A stretch of DNA of 64,000 nucleotides from Lewinellaceae bacterium (GCA_020636215.1 JACJYG010000006.1:248001-312000); one strand, 5' to 3'; shown: positions 8,681 through 18,378, counted from the first letter of the stretch. Notes: a model not told the origin generated them from the letters alone. Translations and numbers: made by a program.

Positions 8681-9015
8681 TCTTTTCGCGTAAGGCAAAG
8701 TTGAGTTCAATCCGATCGCAGCCGCCAAGGATTTACCCTATCTCCGAAGGAGAAACCGAAGTCGCCCTTTCGTTACGCGAAAATACCGTTACAGGTTTAT
8801 TCTATCAATCGTTTCGCTCGTGTCACGTTAAAATTTGCCTTGGAAATCAAGGGGTTACGGGTGCTGCGATACACTTTAATGAACAGTCTCCTTCGAAGTC
8901 CTCAACCCTCTCAACCACCTGCAAGTCGCCCCGGGACTTCTCAACCCACTAAACCAATCCACAGGCTTCCTCGGGACTTCTAACCCGCTCAATCTTCCTC
9001 CCGATCCTCCCGGTT
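8681..9015. other. Intergenic stretch with inverted repeat and short direct repeats
   Basis: TTTTCGCGTAA (8683-8693) and TTACGCGAAAA (8773-8783) form a perfect 11-bp inverted repeat 79 bp apart. CGGGACTTCT followed by AACCC occurs twice (near 8932 and 8970), amid CTCAACC-type words. The open frame on the plus strand here has no start or family resemblance and is not called. Confidence 0.5.
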
Positions 9016-11553
9016 TTACGGCCTTGGTTTCTTGCCCACCGAGATCATATTCGCCAGCAGGCGGTACGCACCGGGCACGCCGGCAGGCAGTTCGCGGAAA
9101 AAGGAAAGGCCGGTATAGATAAAATACCCTTTGCCGTATTGAGCCAGTAGCAGGCTGCCCTTTTGTTCTTCTTCTCCCGGGTCGTTGCAGGAGAAAATGG
9201 GTTCGTAGTGGGCCTCATCCCAGGAAGAGGCGAAATACAGGCCGCGTTCCTGCACCCAGCCTTCAAAATCGCGGGCAGTGATCTTGTTTGGCCAGTTCAG
9301 GATAGGGTGGGAGGGGTCGAGGAAGCGCATGTCGGCTTCTTCGACGGTCACCCGTCCGCTTCCGATTTTCAGGGGATAGGGAGCGATTTCCTCCATTGGC
9401 ATGATCAGTTCGGAATCGAAGCGGGAGGCTTTGATATATTGTACCAGCAAAGTGCCGCCTTGCTTGACGTAATCCAGCAGCGCAGCCTGATGGAATTTCA
9501 GCCAGTCGATGGTGTTATAGGCCCGTACGCCCATGATGATGGCGTCGTATTGCTGCAGCCGTTCCGGCTTCATGTCGGCTTCTGAGAGCAAGTCCACCTC
9601 ATAGCCGACCTGCTGCAGGCTGGCTGGTACGTCATCGCCGGCGCCCATAATGTAAGCGATGCGCTGGCCGGCTTTTTCGAGTTTCACCCGTACCACTTTT
9701 GCCTGGGCATCGAGCAGCACCATTTGGGTGGGGATATGTTGGTAATCCAGGATGTGGAGCTCCTGGTGGTATACCTGGTTGCCGATGCGCACCGTCGGAT
9801 GTACTTCGCCTTCGCTATCATTGGCCGGAGGATAGAGTTTGAAACTCAGCGATTGCACTTCATCCTTCCGGGCCAGTTCGACCGGAATTTCGGCGGGTTC
9901 TAATCGCCAACCATCGGGATAGCTGAGGCTTACCACCCCTTTGACGTTATCGCGTCCGGCGCGGACCTGTACCTCCACGTCCTGGGGTTTTTCTTCGGTA
10001 AATACATAAACTTTATTGGCCAGGCTGGCAAAAACGGGAGGCGTAACTTCAAAGGGCTGGTACACTTCCCCTTCTACATTATCGCGGCGTTTGAAGGCCA
10101 CTTCTTTGGTAATGCTGATGGGTACCCCGGCAATAGTGAGGTTGAACTGTACCTTGAAACTTCGCGGTGTCTCCGGCAGCCCCCGCAGCAACTGGTCTTT
10201 TACGGTATACATTCCCAATTCGGCCGTTTCCTCCAGCCAGTAGGCGGTGGTATAAGGGAAATCTGCCGGCAATTGCAGCTTTTGGTTGATCCCGACATCC
10301 TGGTTGTTGGCCAGGCTGAGGTTCAGGCTGGTGTCGATACCCATGGGCAGAAAACGGAGGGATTCCAGCGTTACTGTCACCGGCGAGCGGTTGATGGCTT
10401 CTATGGACAGGCCGATCGTTTCGCCTGGCGTGGCGGAGTGCTCCGCTGCTACCGCTTCCAGATACAGCCCCAGGCAAGCCTGGATCAGCGTTCTGGTTTC
10501 CGCCATTTTAACCCGCTTCCAATAGCCATCGGGCAGGCCGTTCATCAGGCGGTAGGCTTCCATCAGGCTGGGCACAGAATTATAAGGCTTTTGAAAGTCG
10601 TACTTAGCGGCTACTTCTTTCAGCACCTTGCCGATAGGCTCGCCTCCCGGAACACGCGACCAGCTAGTATTGATCCCGTCGAACAACTGGCCTTTATCGG
10701 CCGGCATTGTTCCTTTGATGAGCTCCAGGTATTCCTGTGATTCCCCGCGGGAGAGGTTGCTGCCGAAGCCCTGGCTCTTGTGCATACTGCGGGCCTGGGA
10801 GGATAGTTCACTATTGGATTGGCCGCGGCTGGGGTAGTACACGCCAATATCGACGGAAGCCATATTGGACTTATCCACCTTTTCGAAGGCTTCCCGGCTG
10901 CCGTAGCGCCACCAGGAGGTGTTGTACAGCAAGCGGTTCGGTTGCCAGGTGGATACGTATTTCAATTGTTCGGGAAAAGCTTTGGGGTCGGCGGCCAGAT
11001 CGAAAGCCTCGACGGCCAGCATGGCGGAAGCCGTGTGGTGGCCATGGGTGGTGCCGGGAGTGCGGTGGTCAAAACGGGTGATGATCAGATCGGGCTGCCA
11101 TTTGCGAATGGCCCAAACGACATCGGACAACACTTCCTCGCGGTTCCATATCCGTAGGGTCTCATCCGGATCTTTGGAATAGCCAAAGTCATTGGCGCGG
11201 CTGAAGAATTGGTTGCCGCCGTCGATACGCCGGGCGGCCAGCAGTTCCTGGGTCCGGATAGCCCCCAGCAATTCCCGGATCTCCGGGCCGATGAGGTTTT
11301 GCCCCCCATCGCCCCTGGTCAGAGAGAGGTAAGCCGTTTCAGCTTTGGCCTCGTTGGACAAATAGGAGATCAGGGAAGTATTCTCATCGTCGGGGTGAGC
11401 GGCAACATAGAGGGCGGAGCCCAAAAAGTTCAGCTTCCGGAGGCCTTCCTGTATGTCGGCGGATGTCCAGTGCTTTGGCGCCTGAGCAATAGTGGAAAGG
11501 CTCATCAGTAGCCCCATGGCCAGTAACAGCAGGTGTTTTCTTAGCATCATCAT
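9016..11553 (-). CDS. PIG-L family deacetylase with C-terminal glutaminase-like domain
   Basis: 845 residues with a signal peptide (residues 1-24, ending TIAQA). The N-terminal domain (about 40-290) is a PIG-L/LmbE zinc deacetylase: AAHPDDEN near residue 52 and THGHHTAS near 170 supply metal ligands. These enzymes remove N-acetyl groups from glycan-like substrates. A middle beta-rich region follows. The C-terminal 200 residues (YDAIIMGVRAYNT, LLDYVKQGGTLLVQY, YGKGYFIYTGLSF) resemble the class I glutamine amidotransferase-like fold of ThuA-type proteins. Such large secreted fusions are common in Bacteroidota, but their substrate is unknown. Transcribed alone. Confidence 0.85.
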   Translation of the reverse strand: MMMLRKHLLLLAMGLLMSLSTIAQAPKHWTSADIQEGLRKLNFLGSALYVAAHPDDENTSLISYLSNEAKAETAYLSLTRGDGGQNLIGPEIRELLGAIRTQELLAARRIDGGNQFFSRANDFGYSKDPDETLRIWNREEVLSDVVWAIRKWQPDLIITRFDHRTPGTTHGHHTASAMLAVEAFDLAADPKAFPEQLKYVSTWQPNRLLYNTSWWRYGSREAFEKVDKSNMASVDIGVYYPSRGQSNSELSSQARSMHKSQGFGSNLSRGESQEYLELIKGTMPADKGQLFDGINTSWSRVPGGEPIGKVLKEVAAKYDFQKPYNSVPSLMEAYRLMNGLPDGYWKRVKMAETRTLIQACLGLYLEAVAAEHSATPGETIGLSIEAINRSPVTVTLESLRFLPMGIDTSLNLSLANNQDVGINQKLQLPADFPYTTAYWLEETAELGMYTVKDQLLRGLPETPRSFKVQFNLTIAGVPISITKEVAFKRRDNVEGEVYQPFEVTPPVFASLANKVYVFTEEKPQDVEVQVRAGRDNVKGVVSLSYPDGWRLEPAEIPVELARKDEVQSLSFKLYPPANDSEGEVHPTVRIGNQVYHQELHILDYQHIPTQMVLLDAQAKVVRVKLEKAGQRIAYIMGAGDDVPASLQQVGYEVDLLSEADMKPERLQQYDAIIMGVRAYNTIDWLKFHQAALLDYVKQGGTLLVQYIKASRFDSELIMPMEEIAPYPLKIGSGRVTVEEADMRFLDPSHPILNWPNKITARDFEGWVQERGLYFASSWDEAHYEPIFSCNDPGEEEQKGSLLLAQYGKGYFIYTGLSFFRELPAGVPGAYRLLANMISVGKKPRP

Positions 11554-11640
11554 AAGCTCGGTTCCTTTTTTGGTGGCATAAATATAAAAAGGAATTAATT
11601 AAGGAATGGTTGAAGTGGGAAGGAACAGGGCGGCATTACC

Positions 11641-11740
11641 TCACGCATTCACGCATTCACGCATTCTCGCATTCACGCATTCACGCATTCTCGCATTCAC
11701 GCATTCACGCATTCTCGCATTCTCGCATTCTCGCATTTAC
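11641..11740. repeat. 8-bp tandem array CATTCACG / CATTCTCG
   Basis: About 12 tandem 8-bp units, alternating CATTCACG and CATTCTCG. The same octamer (ATTCTCGC) builds the arrays on both sides of the four-helix-bundle gene at 33030. Here there is only one orientation and no gene between arms. Confidence 0.95.
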
Positions 11741-11741
11741 A

Positions 11742-11778
11742 AAAAAAGAGCACAGCCGCAGGGGCCATGCTCTTTTTT
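11742..11778 (-). terminator. Intrinsic terminator
   Basis: AAAAAAGAGCA pairs with TGCTCTTTTTT (11-bp stem, inner GCC/GGC). Read on the minus strand it ends in a T-tract and follows the stop of the lipoprotein gene at 11809. It is symmetrical, so it could also act on plus-strand transcripts. Confidence 0.8.
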
Positions 11779-11808
11779 CTGTTCTTGTGTAAAAGGAGGA
11801 TCTTTCTG

Positions 11809-12351
11809 CTACTTGCTCATCGGAATGGAGCTCATCAGGTCATTATAGGACTGAGAAGCCTGGTTGATGGCAGCCGTGGCGGAGGCAACCTGCTCGTTCC
11901 AGGAAGACGCATTTTGGGTGGCCGTATCGGCCATGCTTTTCAGGCTGTCGATGGTGGCTTGCACGTCTTTGGGGAGCTTTTTGTTGGCCAGGCCTTCTTT
12001 GAGGGCAGTCAGTTTTTCACCTTCCGTTTGCCACTTATTGACAAATTCAAAAGCGCTTTGGGCTAATTGGCCCAGGCTGCCGATCTGTTCCTGCAGGCTT
12101 TGCTTAATGGACTCGACCTTTGCTTTTTGTTCGTCATTCATTTTGGCCATTGCCATTTCATCGGGGTTTACAGTCTGAAGCGCCGTTTTGCCCAGTTCCT
12201 GGCTTTGGGAGATCTTTCCCACTACATCGGTTACCTGAGCGGTAGCTGCATCCCAATCCGAGGAAAGGGTGTTGATGGCTTCCTGGAATTTACCGACGTT
12301 GTTGCAGGAAAAAGCGAGTGTCAGGAGAGAAAGAAGGATAAGTTTACGCAT
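11809..12351 (-). CDS. Helical lipoprotein of unknown function
   Basis: 180 residues from ATG 12351 (MRKLILLSLLTLAFSCNN); the frame extends 13 codons upstream but the lipoprotein signal fixes this start. The Cys of LAFSC would be lipidated. The mature protein is almost entirely alpha-helical with coiled-coil-like heptads (ALQTVNPDEMAMAKMNDEQK, ATIDSLKSMADTATQNAS). I do not recognise a named family. It is divergent from the GH57 gene at 12603 and ends at an intrinsic terminator. Confidence 0.7.
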   Translation of the reverse strand: MRKLILLSLLTLAFSCNNVGKFQEAINTLSSDWDAATAQVTDVVGKISQSQELGKTALQTVNPDEMAMAKMNDEQKAKVESIKQSLQEQIGSLGQLAQSAFEFVNKWQTEGEKLTALKEGLANKKLPKDVQATIDSLKSMADTATQNASSWNEQVASATAAINQASQSYNDLMSSIPMSK

Positions 12352-12602
12352 AGTTAGATTGGTTTTGGTATAATTTGGTTGTGATTCCATTTCATTGCAA
12401 AGAACGCTTGGCTGAGGAGCTTTGTTATCAAAATTCTTAAGAAAATGTTAAAATTTTACAGCCATATTTTCTAACCCTTGTGCTTTTCCAGCGTTTAGTT
12501 CCATAAGCTTTTAGCAGTAGATTCCGACACCACTTATTGTATTCTCTACACTTATTCCTAAATTTAGGCTTGGAAACTTGTTTTCCAGCATAAAGAAGAC
12601 TT

Positions 12603-15023
12603 ATGGACCAATCCAATAAAAATAAAAAATACGTTTGTATTCACGGCCATTTTTACCAGCCGCCGAGGGAGAACGCCTGGCTGGAAGCCATCGAGAGGCA
12701 GGACTCGGCTGCCCCATTCCACGATTGGAACGAGCGGATCAATTTTGAGTGTTATGCCCCCAACGCAGCGGCCCGTATTCTGGATCGGGAAAATTGCATT
12801 ATCAATATCGTCAACAATTACGCCCGCATCAGTTTCAACTTCGGGCCCACCCTGCTTTCCTGGATGGAAAATGCCGATCCTGAGGCATATCGCCTTATCC
12901 TGGAGGCCGATCGACAAAGCCGGGAGCATTTTGGCGGCCATGGTTCGGCTGTTGCTCAGGTGCACAGCCATCTCATCCTTCCTTTGGCCAATCGCCGGGA
13001 TAAAGAAACCCAGGTTAAATGGGGCATCAGCGATTTTGAGTACCGCTTTGGCCGAAAGCCGGAAGGCATGTGGTTAGCCGAAACGGCGGCCAACACTGAA
13101 ACGCTGGAAGTGCTGGCGGAAAACGGCATCAAATTCACTATTCTGGCGCCCCGGCAGGCCAAGGCCTTCCGGAAGAAAGGGGAAGAAAACTGGGCCGAGC
13201 TGGCGTCGGGTGCGATCGATACCCGCCGGCCCTACTGGTGTAACCTGCCTTCCGGGAAGCGCATTGCTTTATTTTTCTACAACGGCGGCATTGCCCAGGG
13301 AGTAGCTTTTGAAGGGGTGCTCAACAATGGGCGGAACTTCGCCGAACGTTTTCTGGAGTCGTTCTCATCCAATGAAGAACCCGAGCTCGTTCATATTGCT
13401 ACCGATGGAGAGAGCTATGGCCACCATCACCGGCACGGGGAAATGGCCCTTGCAGCCTGCATTCATCATATTGAAATCAATGGCCCGGCCATCATTACCA
13501 ACTACGGGCAGTATCTGGAGCTGCATCCTCCGGAATATGAAGTCCAGATACATGAAAACAGCTCCTGGAGTTGTGTACACGGCGTAGAGCGCTGGCGGTC
13601 GAACTGTGGTTGTAACAGTGGCGGCCGGCCGGGCTGGACGCAGGAATGGCGTAAGCCATTGCGCGAGGCGCTTGACTGGCTCCGCGACGAACTCAGCCCC
13701 ATCTACGAGCACAAAGCTTCCAAGTTGCTCAAAGACCCATGGGAGGCCCGAAACGATTATATCAATGTGTTGCTGGACCGATCGCCCAAATCGCTCAACG
13801 CTTTTCTCGAACGCCATACTCGCCGGGCCCTCAGTGAAGAAGAAACGACTAACTTGTTGCGACTCATGGAAATGCAGCGCCACGCAATGCTCATGTACAC
13901 GAGTTGCGGCTGGTTCTTTGATGAGATCTCCGGTATTGAAACGAATCAGATCCTGCAGTACGCCAACCGCACCATCTATTATGCCGGCCAGGTGGGCGGC
14001 CCTGATCTTCATGAAGCATTCATCCGAAAGCTTGAAAAAGCGCCGAGCAATGTATACAAAAACGGGGCTATCAGCTACCTCAAAAACGTGGCTCCCGCGC
14101 GTGTCGACCTGGAACGGGTCGGTATCCACTATGCCATTTCTTCCCTTTTTGAAGAATATCCCGAGCACCTGGAATTTTTTAATTATATCGCTCAGAGTGA
14201 GGAGTTTTCGCTGCTTTCGGCCGGAATACGCCGGCTGGCAGTTGGGCGTACAACGGTGCAATCAAAGACCACGAAGTCTAAAAAGCATTTCAGCTTTGCC
14301 GTGTTATATCTGGGGCAACAGGATATCATTGGCAATGTGTCACTGGATATGAGCCGCGAGACGTATGACCAGATGGAGGCGGGCATTAAATCGGCTTTTA
14401 AAAATAATGACCTGGCTGAGCTGATCGGCCTGATGCAGGAATATTTCGGAAAGCAAAAATACTCCCTGCGCCATCTCTTCCGCGATGAAAAACAGAAGAT
14501 ACTGAGCCTCATTACCCGGCGTAGCCTGGGGCAGGCCGAGCAGGCGCTGCGCGAAATCTACAACGACAACTACCAGCTCATGGCCAGTATGGCCGACGAT
14601 GGCGTCTCCCTGCCTCCCATCTTCCGCAGCGCAGTTGAGTTCGTCGTCAACCGCGATCTGCTGCGGGCGTTTTCGAATGGCGCCCTCAATCTCCGCGAAT
14701 TGCGCCGGCTTTACGCCGAATTTCGGAAATGGGACATTCGACTGTCCAACCCACAGGCTTTCAAGCTGGCTGCTAGTGAACGGCTTTTCCATGAGGTCCA
14801 GCAACTCGACACCACGCAGGCCGACCTGGAGCGCCTTCAGGACCTGATCGACATCCTCGAGCTGCTGATAAAACTCAATATCAACCTGGATTTTTGGCGA
14901 AGCCAAAACCTCTATCTGTCTATGCTGCAAGGCTATAAAAAAGGCGAATGGGTGTTCAGTAGCGAAGAGTGGAAATCGGCCTTCCTGAAGCTGGGGGAAT
15001 TGTTAAAGGTGCGGGTGGAGTAG
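12603..15023 (+). CDS. GH57-like protein with DUF3536
   Basis: 806 residues. The N-terminal half matches the glycoside hydrolase 57 fold used by alpha-glucan-acting enzymes: CIHGHFYQPPREN at residues 12-24 is the GH57 opening motif. GMWLAETAANTETLEVL and the HIATDGESYGHHHRHGE stretch are where the nucleophile and acid/base regions are expected. The C-terminal half fits DUF3536, which accompanies this subgroup. Action on alpha-glucan or glycogen is plausible but unproven. No signal peptide is present, so it is cytoplasmic. The gene is monocistronic. Start ATG 12603. Confidence 0.85.
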   Translation: MDQSNKNKKYVCIHGHFYQPPRENAWLEAIERQDSAAPFHDWNERINFECYAPNAAARILDRENCIINIVNNYARISFNFGPTLLSWMENADPEAYRLILEADRQSREHFGGHGSAVAQVHSHLILPLANRRDKETQVKWGISDFEYRFGRKPEGMWLAETAANTETLEVLAENGIKFTILAPRQAKAFRKKGEENWAELASGAIDTRRPYWCNLPSGKRIALFFYNGGIAQGVAFEGVLNNGRNFAERFLESFSSNEEPELVHIATDGESYGHHHRHGEMALAACIHHIEINGPAIITNYGQYLELHPPEYEVQIHENSSWSCVHGVERWRSNCGCNSGGRPGWTQEWRKPLREALDWLRDELSPIYEHKASKLLKDPWEARNDYINVLLDRSPKSLNAFLERHTRRALSEEETTNLLRLMEMQRHAMLMYTSCGWFFDEISGIETNQILQYANRTIYYAGQVGGPDLHEAFIRKLEKAPSNVYKNGAISYLKNVAPARVDLERVGIHYAISSLFEEYPEHLEFFNYIAQSEEFSLLSAGIRRLAVGRTTVQSKTTKSKKHFSFAVLYLGQQDIIGNVSLDMSRETYDQMEAGIKSAFKNNDLAELIGLMQEYFGKQKYSLRHLFRDEKQKILSLITRRSLGQAEQALREIYNDNYQLMASMADDGVSLPPIFRSAVEFVVNRDLLRAFSNGALNLRELRRLYAEFRKWDIRLSNPQAFKLAASERLFHEVQQLDTTQADLERLQDLIDILELLIKLNINLDFWRSQNLYLSMLQGYKKGEWVFSSEEWKSAFLKLGELLKVRVE

Positions 15024-15133
15024 TTGCGTGGGGCTTCTGGGAAAATGGCCATATTGTTAAATGGCTATATGGCTTTTACTCCGCAATTGCCCAATGAAGT
15101 ACTGCCTTCCCGATCTCGATTCACCGGAGCTTT

Positions 15134-15835
15134 TCATCGGCTCACTGAAAAGTGATATCCTACGCCTTTGAGCGTAATGATCTCCACCGAATCATCTTCC
15201 CGGAGGTAGTCCCGTAGTTTTTTGATGTAAACGTCCAGGTTGCGGGAATTGAAAAAGGAGTCATCCCCCCAGACGCGTTTCAGAATATCGCGGCGTTGCA
15301 CTGTTTGATTACAATGCTCTGCCAGAATGCGGAGGAGCTCGGCTTCGCGGTGGGAAAGCTTTTGTACCTGATCGCCCAGTCGCAGTTCGTAACGGATGAG
15401 GTTAAAAGTGTAGCGGCCGATGGGGAACTCATCGGGAGAGGCTGTTGAGGAAGTACGCGGCTGCCCCTGTGCCAGTTGAAGGAGATTATGAATGCGGGCG
15501 ATGAGCTCTTCCAGGCTAAACGGCTTGCGGAGGTAATCATTGCCACCGGAGCGGAAGCCTTTGAGTACATCCTCCGTCTGGTTCTTGGCGGTGAGATAGA
15601 TGATTGGAATATGCGCATCGAGGGCGCGAATGTCCTGGCCGATGGAAAATCCGTCCTTTTTGGGCAGCATGACATCCAGCACGCAGATGTGGGGCTGGAA
15701 CGCCCGATAGGCGGGCAGCGCCGCCAGGCCGTCGGCTTCCATTCGCACTTCAAACCCGCGGCTCTCCAGGCTCTCCTTGACGATCTTGCCGAGGTACGGT
15801 TCGTCTTCGACGTATAGGATTTTGGTTTTTTCCAT
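15134..15835 (-). CDS. OmpR-family response regulator
   Basis: 233 residues from ATG 15835 (MEKTKILYVEDEPYLG); in-frame ATGs a few codons upstream are possible. The receiver domain has the acidic pair in VEDEP, the phosphoacceptor D54 in CVLDVMLPKKDG and the Lys in LRKPFS. The C-terminal winged helix (LSHREAELLRILAEHC, VWGDDSFFNSRNLDVYIKKL) is of the OmpR/PhoB type, which binds tandem direct repeats. It lies 54 bp downstream of the histidine kinase gene in the same direction. Candidate target boxes are at 17401-17437 and 23824-23850. Confidence 0.93.
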   Translation of the reverse strand: MEKTKILYVEDEPYLGKIVKESLESRGFEVRMEADGLAALPAYRAFQPHICVLDVMLPKKDGFSIGQDIRALDAHIPIIYLTAKNQTEDVLKGFRSGGNDYLRKPFSLEELIARIHNLLQLAQGQPRTSSTASPDEFPIGRYTFNLIRYELRLGDQVQKLSHREAELLRILAEHCNQTVQRRDILKRVWGDDSFFNSRNLDVYIKKLRDYLREDDSVEIITLKGVGYHFSVSR

Positions 15836-15852
15836 TTTTAAGTTCATTTCCA

Positions 15853-15900
15853 GCCATCCGGCCATTTTTAACCGGCACACTAGAGACGGTCAGCCATTCA
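15853..15900. repeat. Dispersed repeat over the 3' end of the kinase gene
   Basis: This 48-bp segment, with core CCATTTTTAACCGGC followed by GACGGTCA, closely matches 20939-20985 and, in reverse, 47799-47884. It covers the last two codons and stop of the histidine kinase (N-G-stop) and reaches into the response regulator leader. Confidence 0.85.
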
Positions 15901-17356
15901 TTGGCAGCCATACCACAAAACAGCTTCCTTCCCCTTTCCGGCTTTCCACTGTGATTTTTCCGCCGTGTTTTTCCACCACTTTAGCTACATAGCTTAATCC
16001 CAGGCCATACCCCTTGACGTTGTGCTCGTCGCCGCGAGGGACGCGGAAGAACTGATCGAAGATGCGGGGCTGGTATTCAGCCGGGATGCCGATGCCTTTG
16101 TCCGCGATTCGGACCTGGATCCCCCCAGCCTCATGGCGCAAGGTGATAGTTATCTCCGGTTTATCCTCACTGTATTTTAAGGCATTATCGATGAGGTTGT
16201 ACACTACGTTGGTCAGGTGGGTGCGGTCGCCCGGGATTTGGAAGTTGCCGCTGCCGGCATCCAGGGTTACAAGGGCGCCGTGTTTTTCCAGGTGGAGTTT
16301 CAGATAGGAGAGGGTTTCTTCGATGAGCAGCTTTAGGTCCAGCAGTTCAGGCTGCAACACGATTTCCTTCTTTTCGAAGGCTGCCAGATTCAGCACTTTG
16401 TCGACCAGTAAAGACAGGCGGTTGAGTTCGTTGCGGGATATGTCCAGGTATTCTCGGGTTCGGGCCTTGTCGCCCAGGGCGTTAAAATTTTCCAATGCTT
16501 CCATCGCTACGCTAACAGTGGCGATCGGTGTCTTCAGTTCGTGGGTGATGTTGCTGACCAGGCCGGCGCGCATGTCCGCCAGTCGGGCCTGCTGCTGTAG
16601 GTTGCGGAAAATGAGTAGAAAAGAAAGGGTGATCAATGCCATCAGGAACAGGGAAAAGAACAATTGCGGAGCAATCTGCCGGAATAAATAGGGGCGGTAG
16701 CCGAATAAAACAGCCTGGTAGCTGCATCCTTTGGACAGGATGCTGGGGGCTGCAGCAGTGGCCATCCCTTCCTGGTTTGGAGTCGGCTGGCCGGTGGTTA
16801 TTATCGAAAAGGGGATGGGGGCCAGCACGAGGTTCAGGGAGTCGGCGAAAAGCCGGTTGATCTGGTTGACAACCTCCGTGCTATCCGCCTCTATCAGAGG
16901 CATTACAGAAGTACTGTCGTGCAACTGTACCCTAATGAGCACGTTTTGCAGTAAGCCGGAAACCCATTCTTTGTTGGCGCCAGCCTGGCTGTTTTGGAGC
17001 TCCATTCGCGGAAGGCCTTGGCCAAGAAGTGTTTCCTGCCGGGTTTCGGAATAGATAATGCGCGTGCCTTTAGGGGCAGCCCCCAATGGAGGCAGGCTGT
17101 CTCCGGAAAGGCGGACGATAGAGACTTGTACACTGTCCTTTGGGTTATCTTTCATCTGCCGGGCTACCCAATTCTGAATCAGAGAATCCTGAACTTTAAA
17201 AACAACTTCGGCAAAGAGGTGGCTGGACTCCTTTTGCAGGAGGCCGCGCTGCTCTTCAAAGGCTTGCCGTAGCCAAAAGGCCAGAAAGGCGGTGAGCAGG
17301 GCGAGGCTGAGAACGATCAGCCCGGAAGCCAGCCGATGGGAACGATGGTTTGTCAT
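15890..17356 (-). CDS. Sensor histidine kinase
   Basis: 488 residues from ATG 17356 (MTNHRSHRLASGLIVLS). It has an N-terminal membrane segment (about 8-30), a periplasmic sensor region of about 200 residues, a second membrane segment (about 232-251), a HisKA domain with H272 in SNITHELKTPIATVS, and an HATPase domain with NALKYSEDKP, ADKGIGIP and GYGLGLSYV. It should phosphorylate the adjacent response regulator. The gene faces the GLPGLI gene across 124 bp holding three TTAACC words, which suggests self-regulation. Its stop codon lies inside a dispersed repeat. Confidence 0.93.
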   Translation of the reverse strand: MTNHRSHRLASGLIVLSLALLTAFLAFWLRQAFEEQRGLLQKESSHLFAEVVFKVQDSLIQNWVARQMKDNPKDSVQVSIVRLSGDSLPPLGAAPKGTRIIYSETRQETLLGQGLPRMELQNSQAGANKEWVSGLLQNVLIRVQLHDSTSVMPLIEADSTEVVNQINRLFADSLNLVLAPIPFSIITTGQPTPNQEGMATAAAPSILSKGCSYQAVLFGYRPYLFRQIAPQLFFSLFLMALITLSFLLIFRNLQQQARLADMRAGLVSNITHELKTPIATVSVAMEALENFNALGDKARTREYLDISRNELNRLSLLVDKVLNLAAFEKKEIVLQPELLDLKLLIEETLSYLKLHLEKHGALVTLDAGSGNFQIPGDRTHLTNVVYNLIDNALKYSEDKPEITITLRHEAGGIQVRIADKGIGIPAEYQPRIFDQFFRVPRGDEHNVKGYGLGLSYVAKVVEKHGGKITVESRKGEGSCFVVWLPMNG

Positions 17357-17400
17357 TTCTCTGCAAAGGTAGGAGCCTGCATCATGCCGCGCAGGATTCA

Positions 17401-17437
17401 TTAACCTTAATTAACCTTAATTCAAGGCTGATTAACC
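17401..17437. promoter_or_regulatory. Putative response-regulator box: TTAACC direct repeats
   Basis: TTAACC begins at 17401, 17411 and 17432, spacings of 10 and 21 bp, about one and two DNA turns, as expected for OmpR-type dimers. The 27 bp at 17411-17437 match the reverse complement of 23824-23850 at 22 of 27 positions. It lies between the divergent kinase operon and the GLPGLI gene, ending 20 bp before the -7 element at 17458. Confidence 0.7.
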
Positions 17438-17457
17438 TGCTTCCTAAGCGAGGGCTG

Positions 17458-17465
17458 TAATTTTG
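17458..17465 (+). promoter_or_regulatory. Promoter -7 element of the GLPGLI gene
   Basis: TAATTTTG fits TAnnTTTG and lies 15 bp before the ATG. The preceding TTAACC word of the putative box falls where a -33 element would be. Confidence 0.55.
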
Positions 17466-17480
17466 TAATAAAAAAAAGCC

Positions 17481-18209
17481 ATGAAAAGATTGTTGTTTTT
17501 TTACACCCTGCTGTTACCCCTGTTCGCCCTGGCGCAGCCTGCCGGGCGCATTATTTACGAAGAAAAGTTCAACCTGCACAAAGGCCTGGGCCCGGATCAG
17601 GAAATGGAAAGGAATATGATCCCTGAGTTTCAAATTTCTAAATCCCAACTGCTATACGATGGCCAGGCCGCCCTGTATAGCCCTTACGAAGAAGCCGAAG
17701 ATATTAATGCCGAGCCGGAAGAAGGTATGAATATCCAGATCCGCCGCGCTTCCAACAGTATTTATTTCGATTACGCCAGCGATAAACAAGTGGAGCAGCG
17801 GGACTTCATCGGGAAACTTTTCATCATTGAATCGCCGATTGAAAAGCCGGAGTGGAAAATAATGCCCGAACAGAAATCGATTCTCGGCTACGCCTGCCAG
17901 AAAGCTACTTATACCAATAAAGACGAGCAGGTGGTCGAAGCCTGGTTTGCCCCTGCTATCCCCGCTTCTATTGGCCCGGCGATTTACCAGAGCCTGCCCG
18001 GAGCAGTGCTAATGGTAAACGTAGATGACGGCCTGCGCCTATATCAGGCCCTGAGCGTGGAGCTCGATGGAGAGAAACCTATGGTGGAAGCGCCAACCAA
18101 AGGCAAGCAGATATCCAAAGATGACTATGACAAAATGGTGGAAGAGCGCGTTCGCGAAATGGGCGGCACCAACAGAGGCGGGATGATCAAAATTATCCGT
18201 TCCAATTAG
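17481..18209 (+). CDS. GLPGLI family protein
   Basis: 242 residues with a signal peptide (about 1-19, ending FALAQP). It belongs to the Bacteroidota GLPGLI family; the naming motif is seen as SLPGAV at 171-176 in the context AIYQSLPGAVLMVNVDDG. Function is unknown, but members are exported and often sit next to large carboxypeptidase-regulatory-like outer membrane beta-barrel proteins. Such a gene lies at 20977 and shares this gene's upstream box. The last two codons and stop are duplicated in a 36-bp tandem repeat. Confidence 0.85.
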   Translation: MKRLLFFYTLLLPLFALAQPAGRIIYEEKFNLHKGLGPDQEMERNMIPEFQISKSQLLYDGQAALYSPYEEAEDINAEPEEGMNIQIRRASNSIYFDYASDKQVEQRDFIGKLFIIESPIEKPEWKIMPEQKSILGYACQKATYTNKDEQVVEAWFAPAIPASIGPAIYQSLPGAVLMVNVDDGLRLYQALSVELDGEKPMVEAPTKGKQISKDDYDKMVEERVREMGGTNRGGMIKIIRSN

Positions 18210-18272
18210 TACTGCCAAACTCCAGTTTGGCAGAAATCCAATTAGTACTGCCAAACTCCAGTTTGGCAGAAA
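18201..18272. repeat. Perfect 36-bp tandem duplication with palindromes
   Basis: 18201-18236 and 18237-18272 are identical. Each holds a 22-bp palindrome (CTGCCAAACT, CC, AGTTTGGCAG) at 18212-18233 and 18248-18269. The first copy starts inside the GLPGLI gene and includes its last two codons and TAG. An A-rich run follows the second. Related palindromes are at 26403-26424, 26440-26459 and 54781-54798. Confidence 0.95.
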
Positions 18273-18378
18273 AAATAATAATACCAGCCCAATTCCAACA
18301 AGAAATCACCCGGCACTACAGGCCAATCCAGTGGGGCGTGAGCAGTTACTTAAGCTCGCGCCCTACTGGAGCTTGGCG

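Noticed and set aside
8701..8952. 83-residue ORF after the phosphoesterase gene
   Set aside because: TTG start in repeat-rich sequence, no family resemblance and unusual composition.
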